Shown here: positions 24,866-35,755 of the stretch, in pieces
Layout of the letters: each line of letters starts with the position of its first letter
Numbering within the stretch: the stretch's first letter is position 1
NCBI RefSeq assembly: GCF_009728995.1
Contig: NZ_VTZW01000018.1
Span: forward strand, 6,227-69,112
Length of the DNA stretch: 62,886 nucleotides
Reading direction: 5' to 3'
Origin: Streptomonospora sp. PA3
GTDB lineage: Bacteria; Actinomycetota; Actinomycetes; Streptosporangiales; Streptosporangiaceae
Program-made: the position numbers and the translations under genes
Notes under the pieces: generated by a model
What the model saw: only the letters and a program-made list of their open reading frames with translations
Database searches by the model: none
What the model was told of the DNA's origin: nothing

Positions 24866-26050
24866 ATGGCTCGGGCCTGGATCAACGACCTGCAACAGAA
24901 CAAGAAGTACCGGGATGCGGTGGCCAAGGCCAAGGCGGCGAAGCGCCAACTCCCCAACCGGTGGATGGTCCGCTACTACGATCCGACCGGCCGGATCCGA
25001 AGTGCCGGCACCTTCAAGAAGAAGTCCGACGCCGAGAAGCGCCGCGCCGAGATCGAGAACCAGATCTCGGAAGGCGCGTACCGTGATCCCGCGCTCGGCA
25101 AGGTCCGGGTGGAAACCGTCGCCGAGTCCTGGTGGAAGTCCAAGACCGACCTCGAAGAGGGCTCCCGCAACCTCTACCGCGACCACCTGGACAATTACGT
25201 CCTCCCGCGCTGGGGCGGCGTCCGCATCTCGGCTGTGCGCTACCAGGACGTGGCGGACTGGGTACTCGCCCTCCAGTCCGACCCTCGCAAGGGCGGCGAC
25301 AAGCCGATCAGCGCTGCGACCATCCGGGGCGTTCACCTGGTGCTGCTCTCGGTCCTGGAATGGGCGGTCAAGAGCGAGTTCATCAGCCGCAACCCGGCGC
25401 GCGGTGTCCCGCTGCCCAAGCTGCCACCGCGCGGTCACGTCTACCTGTCGCATGTGGACGTGGAACGGCTCGCCCTGGCTTCCGGCAAAGACGCGACGCT
25501 CATCCGCTTCCTCGCCTACACGGGCCTGCGCTGGTCCGAAGCGTCGGCGCTGACCGTAGGGCGGCTGAACCTGGAGAACCGGCGAGCGCACATCGACCGC
25601 GCGTACAAGGACAACAAGGGCAAGCTGACGCTCGGCCTTCCCAAGAAGGGGGAAGTGCGCTCGGTGCCCGTCCCGGCCTTCCTCGTCGCCGAGCTGCGGG
25701 ACCTGGTCGGCGACCGCTCGGCGGATGAGCTGCTGTTCACCGCGCCGCGCGGGGGGCCGATCTGGCTGCGGAACTGGCGTCCGCGTACCTTCAACAAGGC
25801 CGTTCAGGCGGCGGGCCTCGGCGGGCGCGGGCTGACGCCGCACAAGCTCCGGCACACGGCCGCGTCGCTGGCGATCGCCGCCGGAGCGGACGTCTACGTG
25901 GTACAGACGATGCTCGGGCACCGCAAGCCGAGCATCACGCTCGACACCTACGGCCACCTCTGGCCGGACCGGCTCGACGAGGTGGCCGACGCGCTCGATG
26001 CCACCCGGGCCGCGCACCTCGCCGGCCTCGCCGACTCGAAGGCCGCGTAA
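24866..26050 (+). CDS. int: Tyrosine recombinase integrase
   Basis: This is a 394-residue protein with an N-terminal arm-binding region, a SAM-like core-binding domain (about 75-175) and a catalytic domain. All key residues are visible: R222 (TGLRWSE), H326-x2-R329 (HKLRH), H352 (LGHRK) and Y362 (LDTYGH). It integrates the element at the 3' end of the adjacent tRNA-Thr. An AAAGGAG site precedes ATG 24866. It lies 89 bp from attR. Confidence 0.95.
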   Translation: MARAWINDLQQNKKYRDAVAKAKAAKRQLPNRWMVRYYDPTGRIRSAGTFKKKSDAEKRRAEIENQISEGAYRDPALGKVRVETVAESWWKSKTDLEEGSRNLYRDHLDNYVLPRWGGVRISAVRYQDVADWVLALQSDPRKGGDKPISAATIRGVHLVLLSVLEWAVKSEFISRNPARGVPLPKLPPRGHVYLSHVDVERLALASGKDATLIRFLAYTGLRWSEASALTVGRLNLENRRAHIDRAYKDNKGKLTLGLPKKGEVRSVPVPAFLVAELRDLVGDRSADELLFTAPRGGPIWLRNWRPRTFNKAVQAAGLGGRGLTPHKLRHTAASLAIAAGADVYVVQTMLGHRKPSITLDTYGHLWPDRLDEVADALDATRAAHLAGLADSKAA

Positions 26051-26064
26051 GCGATTGCTGTCAG

Positions 26065-26086
26065 TGTGCAGAAAATGTGCATCCGC
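26065..26086. promoter_or_regulatory. Candidate integrase arm-type sites, right
   Basis: TGTGCA at 26065 and TGTGCATCCGC at 26076 repeat with the same 11-bp spacing as at the left end. They lie between int and attR. A related TGCACATCCGC also occurs outside attL near 16231, consistent with that stretch being the right end of an older, related element. Confidence 0.45.
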
Positions 26087-26138
26087 CGCTCGGTACCGCC
26101 GGGCGGCGGTTGCGTGTCTACCCTCGGACCTGCGGTTT

Positions 26139-26185
26139 CGGGCATGAAAAGAGCCGACGAGGGGACTTGAACCCCTAACCTATCG
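26139..26185. repeat. attR direct repeat (47 bp), forms the tRNA-Thr 3' part
   Basis: The repeat is identical to 16294-16340. It extends from beyond the tRNA discriminator base to the anticodon stem, so integration rebuilds an intact tRNA. Confidence 0.92.
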
Positions 26186-26224
26186 CTTACAAGGCGATTG
26201 CTCTGCCAATTGAGCTACGTCGGC
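26152..26224 (-). tRNA. tRNA-Thr (anticodon TGT)
   Basis: A 73-base cloverleaf lies on the minus strand. Its acceptor stem is GCCGACG/CGTCGGC with discriminator T, the anticodon loop is CTTGTAA within an ATCGC/GCGAT stem, and the T-arm is AGGGG-TTCAAGT-CCCCT. No CCA is encoded. Its 3' half lies inside attR. Confidence 0.93.
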
Positions 26225-26279
26225 CTGTGCGTCCTGCGGGGCTGCCCGGGGCGCACAGTGGCATCGTACCGGTTTCGGG

Positions 26280-27323
26280 TCAGTGCCCCTGCCCGGTCGA
26301 GGCGGCCCGGCGGCGGGTGATCTCGTAGAGGGCGACGCCGGTTGCGACCGAGGCGTTGAGGGACTCCGCGCCGCTGATCGGGATGCGTGCCACCTGGTCG
26401 CAGGTCTGGCGGACGAGGCGGGAGAGGCCCTTGCCCTCGGAGCCGGTCACGATGACCAGCGGGTCGGTCGCCACGGCCAGGGAGTCGAGGTCGGTGTCGC
26501 CCTCGCCGTCGAGGCCCGCCACGAAGACGCCGCCGTCCTTGTAGGACCTGAGGGTGCGCGTGAGGTTGGTGGCCTGGGCGACGGGGAGGCGGGCCAGGGT
26601 GCCCGCCGAGGTCTTCCAGGCGGCGATGCCCACGCCCGCCGCGCGGCGCTCGGGGATCAGCAGGCCGTGCGCGCCGAACGCCGCCGCCGAGCGGGCCACG
26701 GCGCCCAGGTTGTGCGGGTCGGTGACCCCGTCGAGCGCCACGATCAGCGGGGGCACGCCGGTCTCCTCGGCGGTGGACCGCGCGGCGTCGAGCATGTCCT
26801 GGGGATCCCAGTAGCGGTACGGGCGGGTCTGCAGGGCGAGGCCCTGGTGGGCGGCCCCCGGCTGGCCCGCGCTCTCGCAGCGGCGGTCCAGCTCCGACCG
26901 CGAGACCTCGCGGATCTCCAGGCCGCCCTCGCCCGCCAGCCGCGCGGCCTCGGTGACGCGGTCGTCCTGGTCGAGGCTGTTGGCCAGGAACAGCCGCGAG
27001 GCCGGCAGTCCCGCGCGCAGCGCCTCGACCACCGGGTTGCGCCCGACCAGCAGGTCCGGGCCGCCCGAACCCGCCGCGCCGCCGGTCCGGGCCGCCTTGT
27101 CGGCACCCGCGGAGCGGGGCGGTGCCCCCGGTGCGGGCGTCTTGGCCGGGCCCTTGGCCGGTTTGGCGGCCCCCTTCGCCGACTTCTTCGCCGCACGGCG
27201 CATCTTGTCGGCGTACCAGTGGCGCTCTTCGGCGGGAAGCGTGCCCTTCTTGCCTTCCAGGGAGCGCTTCCCCTTGCCGCCGCTGCCCTTGGTCGGGCCC
27301 TTCTTGCTCTTCTTCGCCGGCAT
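26280..27323 (-). CDS. rlmB: 23S rRNA (guanosine-2'-O)-methyltransferase, TrmH/SpoU family
   Basis: This is a 347-residue protein. A basic Lys/Ala/Pro-rich extension of about 90 residues, common in actinobacterial RlmB, precedes the substrate-binding domain (LLVGRNPVVEALR) and the SPOUT knot. SPOUT motifs are visible: DGVTDPHNLGAVARSA, IVTGSEGKGLS and PISGAESLNASVATGVALYE. It methylates the 2'-O of a guanosine in 23S rRNA. It lies downstream of cysS on the same strand, the usual actinobacterial order, but across a 316-bp gap. Confidence 0.92.
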   Translation of the reverse strand: MPAKKSKKGPTKGSGGKGKRSLEGKKGTLPAEERHWYADKMRRAAKKSAKGAAKPAKGPAKTPAPGAPPRSAGADKAARTGGAAGSGGPDLLVGRNPVVEALRAGLPASRLFLANSLDQDDRVTEAARLAGEGGLEIREVSRSELDRRCESAGQPGAAHQGLALQTRPYRYWDPQDMLDAARSTAEETGVPPLIVALDGVTDPHNLGAVARSAAAFGAHGLLIPERRAAGVGIAAWKTSAGTLARLPVAQATNLTRTLRSYKDGGVFVAGLDGEGDTDLDSLAVATDPLVIVTGSEGKGLSRLVRQTCDQVARIPISGAESLNASVATGVALYEITRRRAASTGQGH

Positions 27324-27639
27324 GGTCTGCTGTCCTCACCCTTCGTCTACCGCTGCTGGCAGCGCGCCGCCCCGTTTCAGTGCCGGAGGCGGTCCGCGCA
27401 CGGCGCCCGCCCGGTCCGGTCGGCCGCCGCGCGTGGCGCCGGATCTGTTACCGGCCGCCCGCCCCGCCGCCGTCGTCGCCCGGCCCCGGTCCCGGGGCCG
27501 GCGGGCCGCAACGCGCGGCACCCCTCCATGGTCGCCGATGGTGACGGGTGGCCGCGCCATGCGAGCGCCCGTCGAGGACGGCCTCCGGCGCACGCGACAC
27601 GAGCCCCAGGCCCTCCGCGGCGCGCGGCGCCCGCGCCGG
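27324..27639. other. Intergenic region between cysS and rlmB
   Basis: This 316-bp GC-rich spacer shows no gene on either strand. It separates two genes that are usually closely linked. Confidence 0.5.
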
Positions 27640-29043
<1,404 letters not shown>

Positions 29044-29501
29044 ACCGCCCAGGGTAGCGGTTCGCGCCTTCCACGGTTGCGGTGTCCACAGCCCGCCGCC
29101 CCGTGCGTTCCCGCCTCGGCGGCCGCGCGTCCGGCGCCGGGCCGCCTGCCCTGCCGAATCCCTCGGGAGGCGCCTCCGAAGCCACCGGGAAGCCCGGGCG
29201 CGGGGGCCGGCCGCACTCCGCCTCGCTTCGCGGGCCGCTCCGGAATCGGGCGGGCCGAGAACCCGGCGATAGCGGAACGCAGAGCGGTCTCGAATTGGCC
29301 GTCCGCAATTCGGCGACGGATATCCGGAATTTCGCAGGCGCAACCGCACGGCGGCCGACGATCCGTGGCCCCCGACCTGTTTTCCGCCGCACGAGCGGAC
29401 GGAATCCCGGCCCGCCTCGAGGCGGATGCGGCGGCCCCGCGCCCCGGTTTCGGACGGTACCTCGTGTTCGCCGTGTCCGCTGGGCTACGCTTCTGCGCAC
29501 G
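29044..29501. other. Divergent intergenic region, cysS / DUF2637-like gene
   Basis: This 458-bp region shows no gene. A TACGCT box about 15 bases before ATG 29502 could be the -10 of a nearly leaderless promoter for the plus-strand gene. Confidence 0.45.
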
Positions 29502-31379
29502 ATGGCCGTTAAAAGCTCGAAAAGCTCTACCGCAAACGGGGGCCCGCCCGCCGAAGCGCCGCGCTCCGGGTCTCCGGTCGCCGCGCTCCTGTTCACAGCG
29601 CTGGGCGTGCTCTTGATCGCCGCATGCGCGGTGCTGCTCTCCTACAACGGCATCTACCAGATCGCCGTACAGGGCAACGTCAGCCCCCGCTACGCCCACC
29701 TCTACCCTGCCGCGTTCACACTGCTGGTGCTCATGGCGCTGTGGACGAGCTACGTGCTGCGCACGGCACGGCGCTCGCGGCGGCTGTGGGCCGACGGCAT
29801 CATCCTGCTCCTGGTCGCCCTCGCCGCCGGCGCAAGCGCGCTGCGGGCCGGCAACCTGGAACTCGTGCCGGACGTGGCGGTGGTCGTGGCCGCGGTCGCG
29901 CCCTGGGTGGCGCTGATGGTGGCCTTCCGGCTCTTCCTGTGGGTGGTCATGCAACTGCGCGGGGAGATCCCCGGTACGGGCCCCCACCGGACACGCAGGG
30001 AGCGGCGCGCCGAGCGCCGGGCCGGCTCCGGGCCCGCCGCAGGCGGCGGGCAGGACACGCTGCCGCTCGACGATCTGCTGCCGGAGAACTCCCGGCATCC
30101 GGTCGGCGCCGAGGAGCCGGGACGGCAGGGCGACGAGGACGCCGGGGGGCCGCCCCGGCCGCGGGACCCGGAGCCGGCGGACTTCCGCGAGCCCGGGCTG
30201 CACCCGCCCCGTCCGGCGCCCACCGGGCGCCCCTCCCGGCCGCAACGCCCGGCCCGCCCCGAACCGCCCGAAAGCCCCGAGCCGCAGCCGGGCCCGGTCC
30301 GCACCGGGGCCACGGCCCGCCGCTCGCCGCACGCCGGCGCCGGGGACGCGCGCGCCGAGGCGCCGGAGGAGGCCGCCGACCCCGCAGCGGGACCGCGCGA
30401 CTCCGCGGAGGGTGCCGGTTCCGACGACGCGGACGGAACCGCTCCGCTGTGGCCGAACGCGGCGGGGCCCACCTCCGCGGTCCGGCCGGAGTCGGACGGT
30501 GCGCGAGCGGACGCGTCCGCGCCCGCCGTGCACTCCGACGAATCCGACGAGTGGGCCTGGGCCGACTCCGACGACGACTCCGCGGACCAGCGGCCGGCGA
30601 CCGCCCCTGAGGCGGCCGCCGAGGAGCGGAGCCGGGCGGCTTCGGCCGCCGCGCAGGCCGGGACCGCCGCCGCGGATGCGCCGGCGGCGGAGACCGCGAC
30701 CGGACCGGGCGCACCGGAGGCCGACCCGGTCGCCGGACCGGCCGGGCAGGAGACCGAAGTGCCGAACGCGGTCCCGGATGAGGCGCCTGCCGCTGCGGGC
30801 GCGGCGGATTCGGCCTCGGCGTCCGCTGCGTGCCCCGCATCGGAATCCGCCGTTCCCGCTTCGGTCGCCGCGGCCGCCGCACCGGCGCCCGACGAGGCGC
30901 CCGACGAGGCGCCCGAACTGCCCAGGCGCACCCCCGGAGCCGCCGACAACCCCATCAAGCGCGCCGCCGACGCGCCAACGGCGGCCGAGCCCGTCGGCCG
31001 CGCAGAGGACGCCGCTGCCGCAGCGGACACCGAGCAGGTCGCCGCGTCGCTGGTGGGGCCGGGCGAGGACCCCGACGGATTCGTGCACGAGCTGCCGCTG
31101 GGCGATCCGACCAGCGACGAGGGAGAGCCCGACGCCGGCGCGCTCGCGGTCGGTGCCCCGGCCGCCGCGGAGGACGGCAGGGAACAGGACGGCGACTCCC
31201 GGGACGCCGGCCCGGACGAGCCTCCGCGCGGACCGGCCTATCCCGCCGCGCCCCCGATCGAGAAGCGTCCGATGGTGCTCAGGCCCCGCCGGTCGCCGCG
31301 CGGCGGAGCGTCGTCGCCGTTCCCGGAGGACCCCCCGTCCAACCGGGTGCGCAGCGAGCCCAAGCCACCCGAGGGATAG
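29502..31379 (+). CDS. DUF2637-like membrane protein with long acidic disordered tail
   Basis: This is a 625-residue protein. Four membrane helices lie near residues 26-47, 66-86, 97-113 and 123-150, matching the layout of DUF2637-type actinobacterial proteins. The following about 470 residues are Pro/Ala/Glu/Asp-rich and presumably disordered and cytoplasmic. It ends in a basic segment. There is no catalytic motif. The start is fixed by the frame and MAVKSSKSS. The function is unknown; similar DUF2637 proteins occur near replication and conjugation genes, but no such context is here. Confidence 0.65.
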   Translation: MAVKSSKSSTANGGPPAEAPRSGSPVAALLFTALGVLLIAACAVLLSYNGIYQIAVQGNVSPRYAHLYPAAFTLLVLMALWTSYVLRTARRSRRLWADGIILLLVALAAGASALRAGNLELVPDVAVVVAAVAPWVALMVAFRLFLWVVMQLRGEIPGTGPHRTRRERRAERRAGSGPAAGGGQDTLPLDDLLPENSRHPVGAEEPGRQGDEDAGGPPRPRDPEPADFREPGLHPPRPAPTGRPSRPQRPARPEPPESPEPQPGPVRTGATARRSPHAGAGDARAEAPEEAADPAAGPRDSAEGAGSDDADGTAPLWPNAAGPTSAVRPESDGARADASAPAVHSDESDEWAWADSDDDSADQRPATAPEAAAEERSRAASAAAQAGTAAADAPAAETATGPGAPEADPVAGPAGQETEVPNAVPDEAPAAAGAADSASASAACPASESAVPASVAAAAAPAPDEAPDEAPELPRRTPGAADNPIKRAADAPTAAEPVGRAEDAAAAADTEQVAASLVGPGEDPDGFVHELPLGDPTSDEGEPDAGALAVGAPAAAEDGREQDGDSRDAGPDEPPRGPAYPAAPPIEKRPMVLRPRRSPRGGASSPFPEDPPSNRVRSEPKPPEG

Positions 31380-31617
31380 CGCCCGCCGGCACACCCCGCA
31401 TCCCGCGCACCGGTGGCGGGCGATGCCGCCCTCCCCGAGCTGCTCCGGGCGCCCGGAGCAGCGACGATCCCTTACGTGCGATCACGTGTTCGTCCGCGAA
31501 GGCAGCCGGTGAAAAGCCGTTTGCGCAGAGCCAGGCCGAAGCGGGCGCCCGCGCGATGTGTGCGGGCCGAGGCGTCCGCGGCCGAACCCACCGGTGACGA
31601 TCCGAACGGGACCGGGG

Positions 31618-32106
31618 TCAGCTCGCGCCGTCCCGGGGCACGCACAGGGCCGTCGCGACCGCCGCGAGGCCCTCGCCGCGTCCGGTCAGGCCGAGTCCGT
31701 CGGTGGTGGTGGCCGACACCGTCACGGCGGCTCCCGCGGCGGCAGACAGCACGGCTTCGGCTTCGCCGCGGCGCGGCGCGAACTTCGGCCGGTTGCCGAT
31801 GATCTGCACCGCGACGTTGCCGATCTCGAAGCCGGCCGCCCGCGCCCGCGCCGCGGCCTCGCTGAGCAGGTCGACCCCTGAGGCCCCTTTCCAGCGCGGG
31901 TCGTCGGTGCCGAACTGGCTGCCCAGATCGCCCAGCCCGCAGGCGGAGAACAGGGCGTCGCAGGCCGCGTGCGCGGCGACGTCGCCGTCGGAATGGCCGC
32001 CGACACCCGTTTCGCCCGGCCATTCCAACCCGGCGAGGAAAAGAATTCTTCCGGACATAAAAGGGTGGACGTCGGTACCGACGCCCACCCTCGGCATTTT
32101 CGGCAT
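31618..32106 (-). CDS. ispF: 2-C-methyl-D-erythritol 2,4-cyclodiphosphate synthase
   Basis: This is a 162-residue MEP-pathway enzyme. Zinc ligands are DVHPF near the start and HSDGDVAAH; the family hallmarks GLGDLG and [14 protein letters not shown] are present. ATG 32106 or the in-frame ATG 32097 could start it. It begins 27 bp after carD, so they are co-transcribed. ispD, which often sits between carD and ispF in actinobacteria, is absent here. Confidence 0.95.
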   Translation of the reverse strand: MPKMPRVGVGTDVHPFMSGRILFLAGLEWPGETGVGGHSDGDVAAHAACDALFSACGLGDLGSQFGTDDPRWKGASGVDLLSEAAARARAAGFEIGNVAVQIIGNRPKFAPRRGEAEAVLSAAAGAAVTVSATTTDGLGLTGRGEGLAAVATALCVPRDGAS

Positions 32107-32133
32107 AAATGCAGTGGTTGTTCGTGATTCAGA

Positions 32134-32616
32134 TCAATTGGTGAGGACTTCGTCGAGGAGGGCCTCGGCCTTGTCCTCGTTGGTCTTCTCCGCGAGGGCG
32201 AGCTCGCTCACGAGGATCTGGCGCGCCTTGGCGAGCATCCGCTTCTCGCCGGCGGAGAGCCCCCGCTCCTTGTCGCGCCGCCACAGGTCGCGCACGACCT
32301 CCGCGACCTTGTTGACGTCGCCGGAGGCGAGCTTCTCCAGGTTCGCCTTGTAGCGCCGCGACCAGTTCGTGGGCTCCTCGGTGTGCGGTGCGCGCAGGAC
32401 CTCGAAGACCCGGTCGAGGCCGTCCTGCCCGACCACGTCACGTACACCGACATCCTGGGCGTTCTCCGCCGGGACGCGTACTGTGAGATCACCCTTGTCA
32501 ACCCGGAGAACGAGGTAGGTCCTATCCTCGCCCTTAATGGTGCGAGTCTCGATCGCCTCAATACGAGCAGCCCCATGATGGGGGTAGACAACGGTGTCGC
32601 CGACCTTGAAAGTCAT
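32134..32616 (-). CDS. carD: CarD family transcription regulator
   Basis: This is a 160-residue protein with the N-terminal RNA polymerase-interacting Tudor-like domain ([20 protein letters not shown]) and a helical C-terminal DNA-binding domain that includes the conserved [13 protein letters not shown]. It stabilises open promoter complexes, notably at rRNA promoters. It is the first gene of a carD-ispF operon with a long upstream leader. Confidence 0.96.
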   Translation of the reverse strand: MTFKVGDTVVYPHHGAARIEAIETRTIKGEDRTYLVLRVDKGDLTVRVPAENAQDVGVRDVVGQDGLDRVFEVLRAPHTEEPTNWSRRYKANLEKLASGDVNKVAEVVRDLWRRDKERGLSAGEKRMLAKARQILVSELALAEKTNEDKAEALLDEVLTN

Positions 32617-33059
32617 GTGACAAGTACCCCTTCCGCTACCACCAGGATACCACGAATCTGTGACTTAACGTACCTATTGGGTTTACGTACGCGCAGGTCA
32701 GTGCCGCATTCGGGGTCTTGACAAAGCTGACGTCAGGTGCTTCCGGTCGGCCCGGAATGGGTACCCGACGGCGGCCGGAGCGGCTGCCACCCGCTGCTCT
32801 CGCGTGCCCGTGGCAAGCACGCGGGGGATGCCCGAAGGTGCTCTTCCCGCCTCCATGGTCTCACTTCGATCACGGCGCCGTGCACCGGCCGGGCCAAGAA
32901 GGGCCGACCGGCCCCTCGCCCGGACCGAGCCGGCGCGGAAGGGCTGTGCAGCACGAAGAACCGGCCTGCGGAGCCGCTCCGGCGAGCGGCCCCGCAGGCC
33001 GGTGTGAGCCTTCCCGCGTCCCGCGGCCCGAGCCCGGCATCGCCGGGACTCAGTTGGCG
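32617..33059. other. Intergenic region upstream of carD
   Basis: This 443-bp region holds the carD promoter (its first 130 bp are relatively AT-rich) and the hairpin after phoU. I see no gene. Confidence 0.5.
32960..33003. terminator. Nested hairpin downstream of phoU
   Basis: A perfect 12-bp outer stem (32960-32971 with 32992-33003) contains an inner GCCGCTC/GAGCGGC stem. It lies 57 bp beyond the phoU stop on the minus strand and probably terminates phoU. Confidence 0.7.
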
Positions 33060-33722
33060 CTAGGACTCGGTCTCGTAGTCCTTGGGCCGCTCCCCGGTCA
33101 CCATGTAGACGAGGTTGTCCGCCACGTGCACCGCATGGTCGCCGAACCGCTCGTAGAACCGGCCGGCCAGGGTGACGTCCATCGTCGCCTCCACGCCGTG
33201 CTGCCAGTTCGGGTCGAGGATGCGGGTGAGCAGCCGGCGGCGGAGCTTGTCCATGCGGTCGTCGTCGGAGTCCAGCTCCAGCGCCGTCTCGGCGTCGCGC
33301 TCGCTGACGACCTCGCCCGCCTTGATGACCAGCAGCTCGGCCTGGTGGCCCATCTCCAGCACCGTGGAGCGCAGCTCGGCCGGGATCGCGGAGTCGGGGT
33401 GCCGGCGCCGGGCGATCTTGGCGATGTGCACAGCGTGGTCGCCCATCCGCTCCAAGTCGCCTGCCATGTGCAGCGACGTGATGATGATGCGCAGGTCACG
33501 TGCCACCGGCTGCTGCCGGGCCATCAGGTCGAACGCCGAGGCCTCGATCTCCTCGTCGAGCCGGTTGAGCTCCTCGTCTCCGGAGATGACCTCCTGGGCC
33601 GCGTTGAGATCGGCGTCCAGCAGGGCGGTCGTCGCGCGGGCGACCGCGTGCCGGGCCAGCCGCGTCATCTCGACGAGGCGCTCGCTGAGGGAGTCGAGCT
33701 CCTCATGATACGTATCGCGCAT
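33060..33722 (-). CDS. phoU: Phosphate signalling regulator PhoU
   Basis: This is a 220-residue protein of two three-helix bundles with the repeated PhoU metal-binding pattern (MGDHAVHIAK and FGDHAVHVADNLVYMVTGE). It begins MRDTYHEELDSL, typical for actinobacteria. It dampens the Pst/SenX3-RegX3 phosphate response. It is divergent from senX3-regX3, 122 bp away. Confidence 0.94.
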   Translation of the reverse strand: MRDTYHEELDSLSERLVEMTRLARHAVARATTALLDADLNAAQEVISGDEELNRLDEEIEASAFDLMARQQPVARDLRIIITSLHMAGDLERMGDHAVHIAKIARRRHPDSAIPAELRSTVLEMGHQAELLVIKAGEVVSERDAETALELDSDDDRMDKLRRRLLTRILDPNWQHGVEATMDVTLAGRFYERFGDHAVHVADNLVYMVTGERPKDYETES

Positions 33723-33844
33723 GTTCCCATCGTCCCAGTTCGTAGCTGAATCAATTCGGAAGCATCGGTGAATAGTCGCAAAACCTCGATTGTTGGCCGT
33801 GGTCAGCAGGGTAAGGCAGCGCGTCCGCCGCTTACGATCGAAAC

Positions 33845-35023
33845 GTGCAAGGAGAACTGCTCGCCGCGATCGCGGGACTCGTCGGCCTCGTGACAGGCGT
33901 CGCGGCGGGCCTGGCGTTCCGCATCAGCGAGTCGGGCGGGGCGCGGGCCCAGGACCAACCGTGCCAGACCGAGCTGCCGGCCGGGATCGCCGAGGTCCTG
34001 GCGGCGCTGCCGTCCTCGGCGGTGGTCCTCGACCCCGCCGACCGGGTGCTGCGGGCCAGCTCCGCGGCCCGCGCCTACGGGATCGTACGCGGCGAGGAGC
34101 TGGTCATCGGCGACCTGCTCGCGCTGGCGCGCCAGGTCCGTCGCGACGGCGTGATCCGCGAGACCGAGATCGAGGTGGCCGTACGCAAGTTCGGCCCCGA
34201 CTCCACGTCCTTCGCGGTGCGGGTGGCGCCGCTGGGAGGCACCGGCCTGGTGCTCGTGCTGGCCGAGGACCAGACCGAGCGGCGCCGCGTCGAGGCGGTG
34301 CGCCGCGACTTCGTGGCCAACATCAGCCACGAGCTGAAAACCCCCGTCGGCGCGCTGTCCCTGCTCGCCGAGACCATCGCCGACGCCAGCGACGACCCCG
34401 AGGCCGTGCGCCGGTTCACCGGCCGCATGCAGCAGGAGTCGGCCCGCCTGACCAGCGTGATCCAGGACCTGATCACGCTCTCGCGCATCCAGGGCGCGGA
34501 GCCGATGGCCGAGCCCGACCGGGTGCCGATCGAGGTCGTGGTCGACGAGGCCATCGACGCTGTGCGGACCGCCGCCGAGACCAAGGAGATCGAACTGGTC
34601 GCCAGCGGCACCGAGGGCGCGGTCGTGCTCGGCGACGAGAGCCTGCTGGTCACCGCCATGCGCAACCTGGTCGCCAACGCGGTGGCCTACAGTCCCGAAC
34701 GTACGCGGGTGTCGATCGCGGTCGAGGCCTCCGGGGAGACCGTCGAGATCAGCGTCGCCGACCAGGGGATCGGCATCCCCGCCCAGGACCTGGAGCGCAT
34801 CTTCGAACGCTTCTACCGCGTCGACGCGGCTCGCAGCCGGGCCACCGGGGGCACCGGCCTGGGGCTGGCGATCGTGAAGCACATCATGACCCACCACCGC
34901 GGTGAAGTCACCGTGTGGAGCAAGGAGGGCTCGGGTTCGACGTTCACGCTGCGTCTGCCCAACGCCCAGACCCGGGAGCGTCCCAGCCCCGGTGAAAGAT
35001 CAAATCAGGAGGCAGCACAGTGA
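33845..35023 (+). CDS. senX3: Sensor histidine kinase SenX3/PhoR-like
   Basis: This is a 392-residue membrane kinase. An N-terminal helix (about 5-27) is followed by a PAS-like domain (about 45-135), then HisKA with phospho-acceptor H162 (SHELKTPVGALSLL). HATPase motifs are NLVANAVAYSPE, VADQGIGI and GGTGLGLAIVKHI. GTG 33845 is the start. Its stop overlaps the GTG of regX3. It senses phosphate limitation through PhoU/Pst in the family. Confidence 0.93.
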   Translation: MQGELLAAIAGLVGLVTGVAAGLAFRISESGGARAQDQPCQTELPAGIAEVLAALPSSAVVLDPADRVLRASSAARAYGIVRGEELVIGDLLALARQVRRDGVIRETEIEVAVRKFGPDSTSFAVRVAPLGGTGLVLVLAEDQTERRRVEAVRRDFVANISHELKTPVGALSLLAETIADASDDPEAVRRFTGRMQQESARLTSVIQDLITLSRIQGAEPMAEPDRVPIEVVVDEAIDAVRTAAETKEIELVASGTEGAVVLGDESLLVTAMRNLVANAVAYSPERTRVSIAVEASGETVEISVADQGIGIPAQDLERIFERFYRVDAARSRATGGTGLGLAIVKHIMTHHRGEVTVWSKEGSGSTFTLRLPNAQTRERPSPGERSNQEAAQ

Positions 35024-35712
35024 CGCGTGTACTCGTCGTTGAGGACGAGGAATCCTACAGCGATGCCCTCTCGTACATGCTGCGCAAGGAAGGGTTCGAG
35101 GTCGCGGTCGCACCGACCGGAACGGTGGCGTTGGAGGCTTTCGACCGGACCGGGGCCGACCTGGTACTGCTCGATCTGATGCTGCCCGGCCTGCCCGGTA
35201 CCGAGGTGTGCCGGACGCTGCGGCAGAAGTCCAACGTCCCCGTCATCATGCTGACGGCCAAGGACAGCGAGATCGACAAGGTCGTCGGCCTGGAACTGGG
35301 CGCCGACGACTACGTGACCAAGCCGTTCTCCTCCCGCGAGCTGGTCGCCCGGATCCGCGCCGTACTGCGCAGGCGCGGCGAGGACGAGGCGCTGCTGCCC
35401 ACGGCGCTGGAGGCCGGGCCCGTGCGGATGGACGTGGAGCGGCACGTGGTGACGGTGCGCGGCGAGAACATCCAACTGCCGCTCAAGGAGTTCGAGCTGC
35501 TGGAGGTGCTGCTGCGCAACGCCGGCCGCGTGCTGACGCGGATGCAGCTGATCGACCGGGTCTGGGGCGCCGATTACGTGGGCGACACCAAGACCCTCGA
35601 CGTGCACGTCAAGCGGCTGCGCGCGAAGATCGAGACCGACCCGGGCAATCCGGAGTTCATCGTGACCGTGCGCGGCCTGGGCTACAAGTTCGAGGCGGCG
35701 AGCGAAGAGTAG
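35020..35712 (+). CDS. regX3: OmpR-family response regulator RegX3/PhoP-like
   Basis: This is a 230-residue protein. The receiver domain has acidic pocket D9/E10, phospho-acceptor D52 (LLDLMLPG) and a YVTKPF lysine near 101. The winged-helix domain spans about 130-225 (GRVLTRMQLIDRVWG, VKRLRAKIE). GTG 35020 overlaps the senX3 stop, giving coupled translation. Confidence 0.95.
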   Translation: MTRVLVVEDEESYSDALSYMLRKEGFEVAVAPTGTVALEAFDRTGADLVLLDLMLPGLPGTEVCRTLRQKSNVPVIMLTAKDSEIDKVVGLELGADDYVTKPFSSRELVARIRAVLRRRGEDEALLPTALEAGPVRMDVERHVVTVRGENIQLPLKEFELLEVLLRNAGRVLTRMQLIDRVWGADYVGDTKTLDVHVKRLRAKIETDPGNPEFIVTVRGLGYKFEAASEE

Positions 35713-35755
35713 CCGCCTGAGGCCGCCCCGGACCCGCGGCCGCCGCGGAGGCCGT

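Larger units (their letters stand above)
16294..26185. mobile_element. Actinomycete integrative and conjugative element (AICE) in tRNA-Thr(TGT)
   Basis: This is an approximately 9.9-kb element bounded by 47-bp direct repeats at 16294-16340 and 26139-26185. It holds the AICE core set in order: Pra-like activator, small protein, FtsK/Tra translocase, Rep, Xis and integrase adjacent to the intact tRNA. Conserved catalytic residues in Rep and Int and overlapping start/stop codons suggest it is functional. Cargo occupies 16.9-20.6 kb. Part of this cargo (16.9-18.4 kb) has far lower GC than the rest. Confidence 0.92.

Noticed and set aside
32617-32760. TTGACA-like box near 32718 as a plus-strand promoter
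   Set aside because: No acceptable -10 follows at 16-18 bp, and no plus-strand gene starts downstream for over 1 kb.
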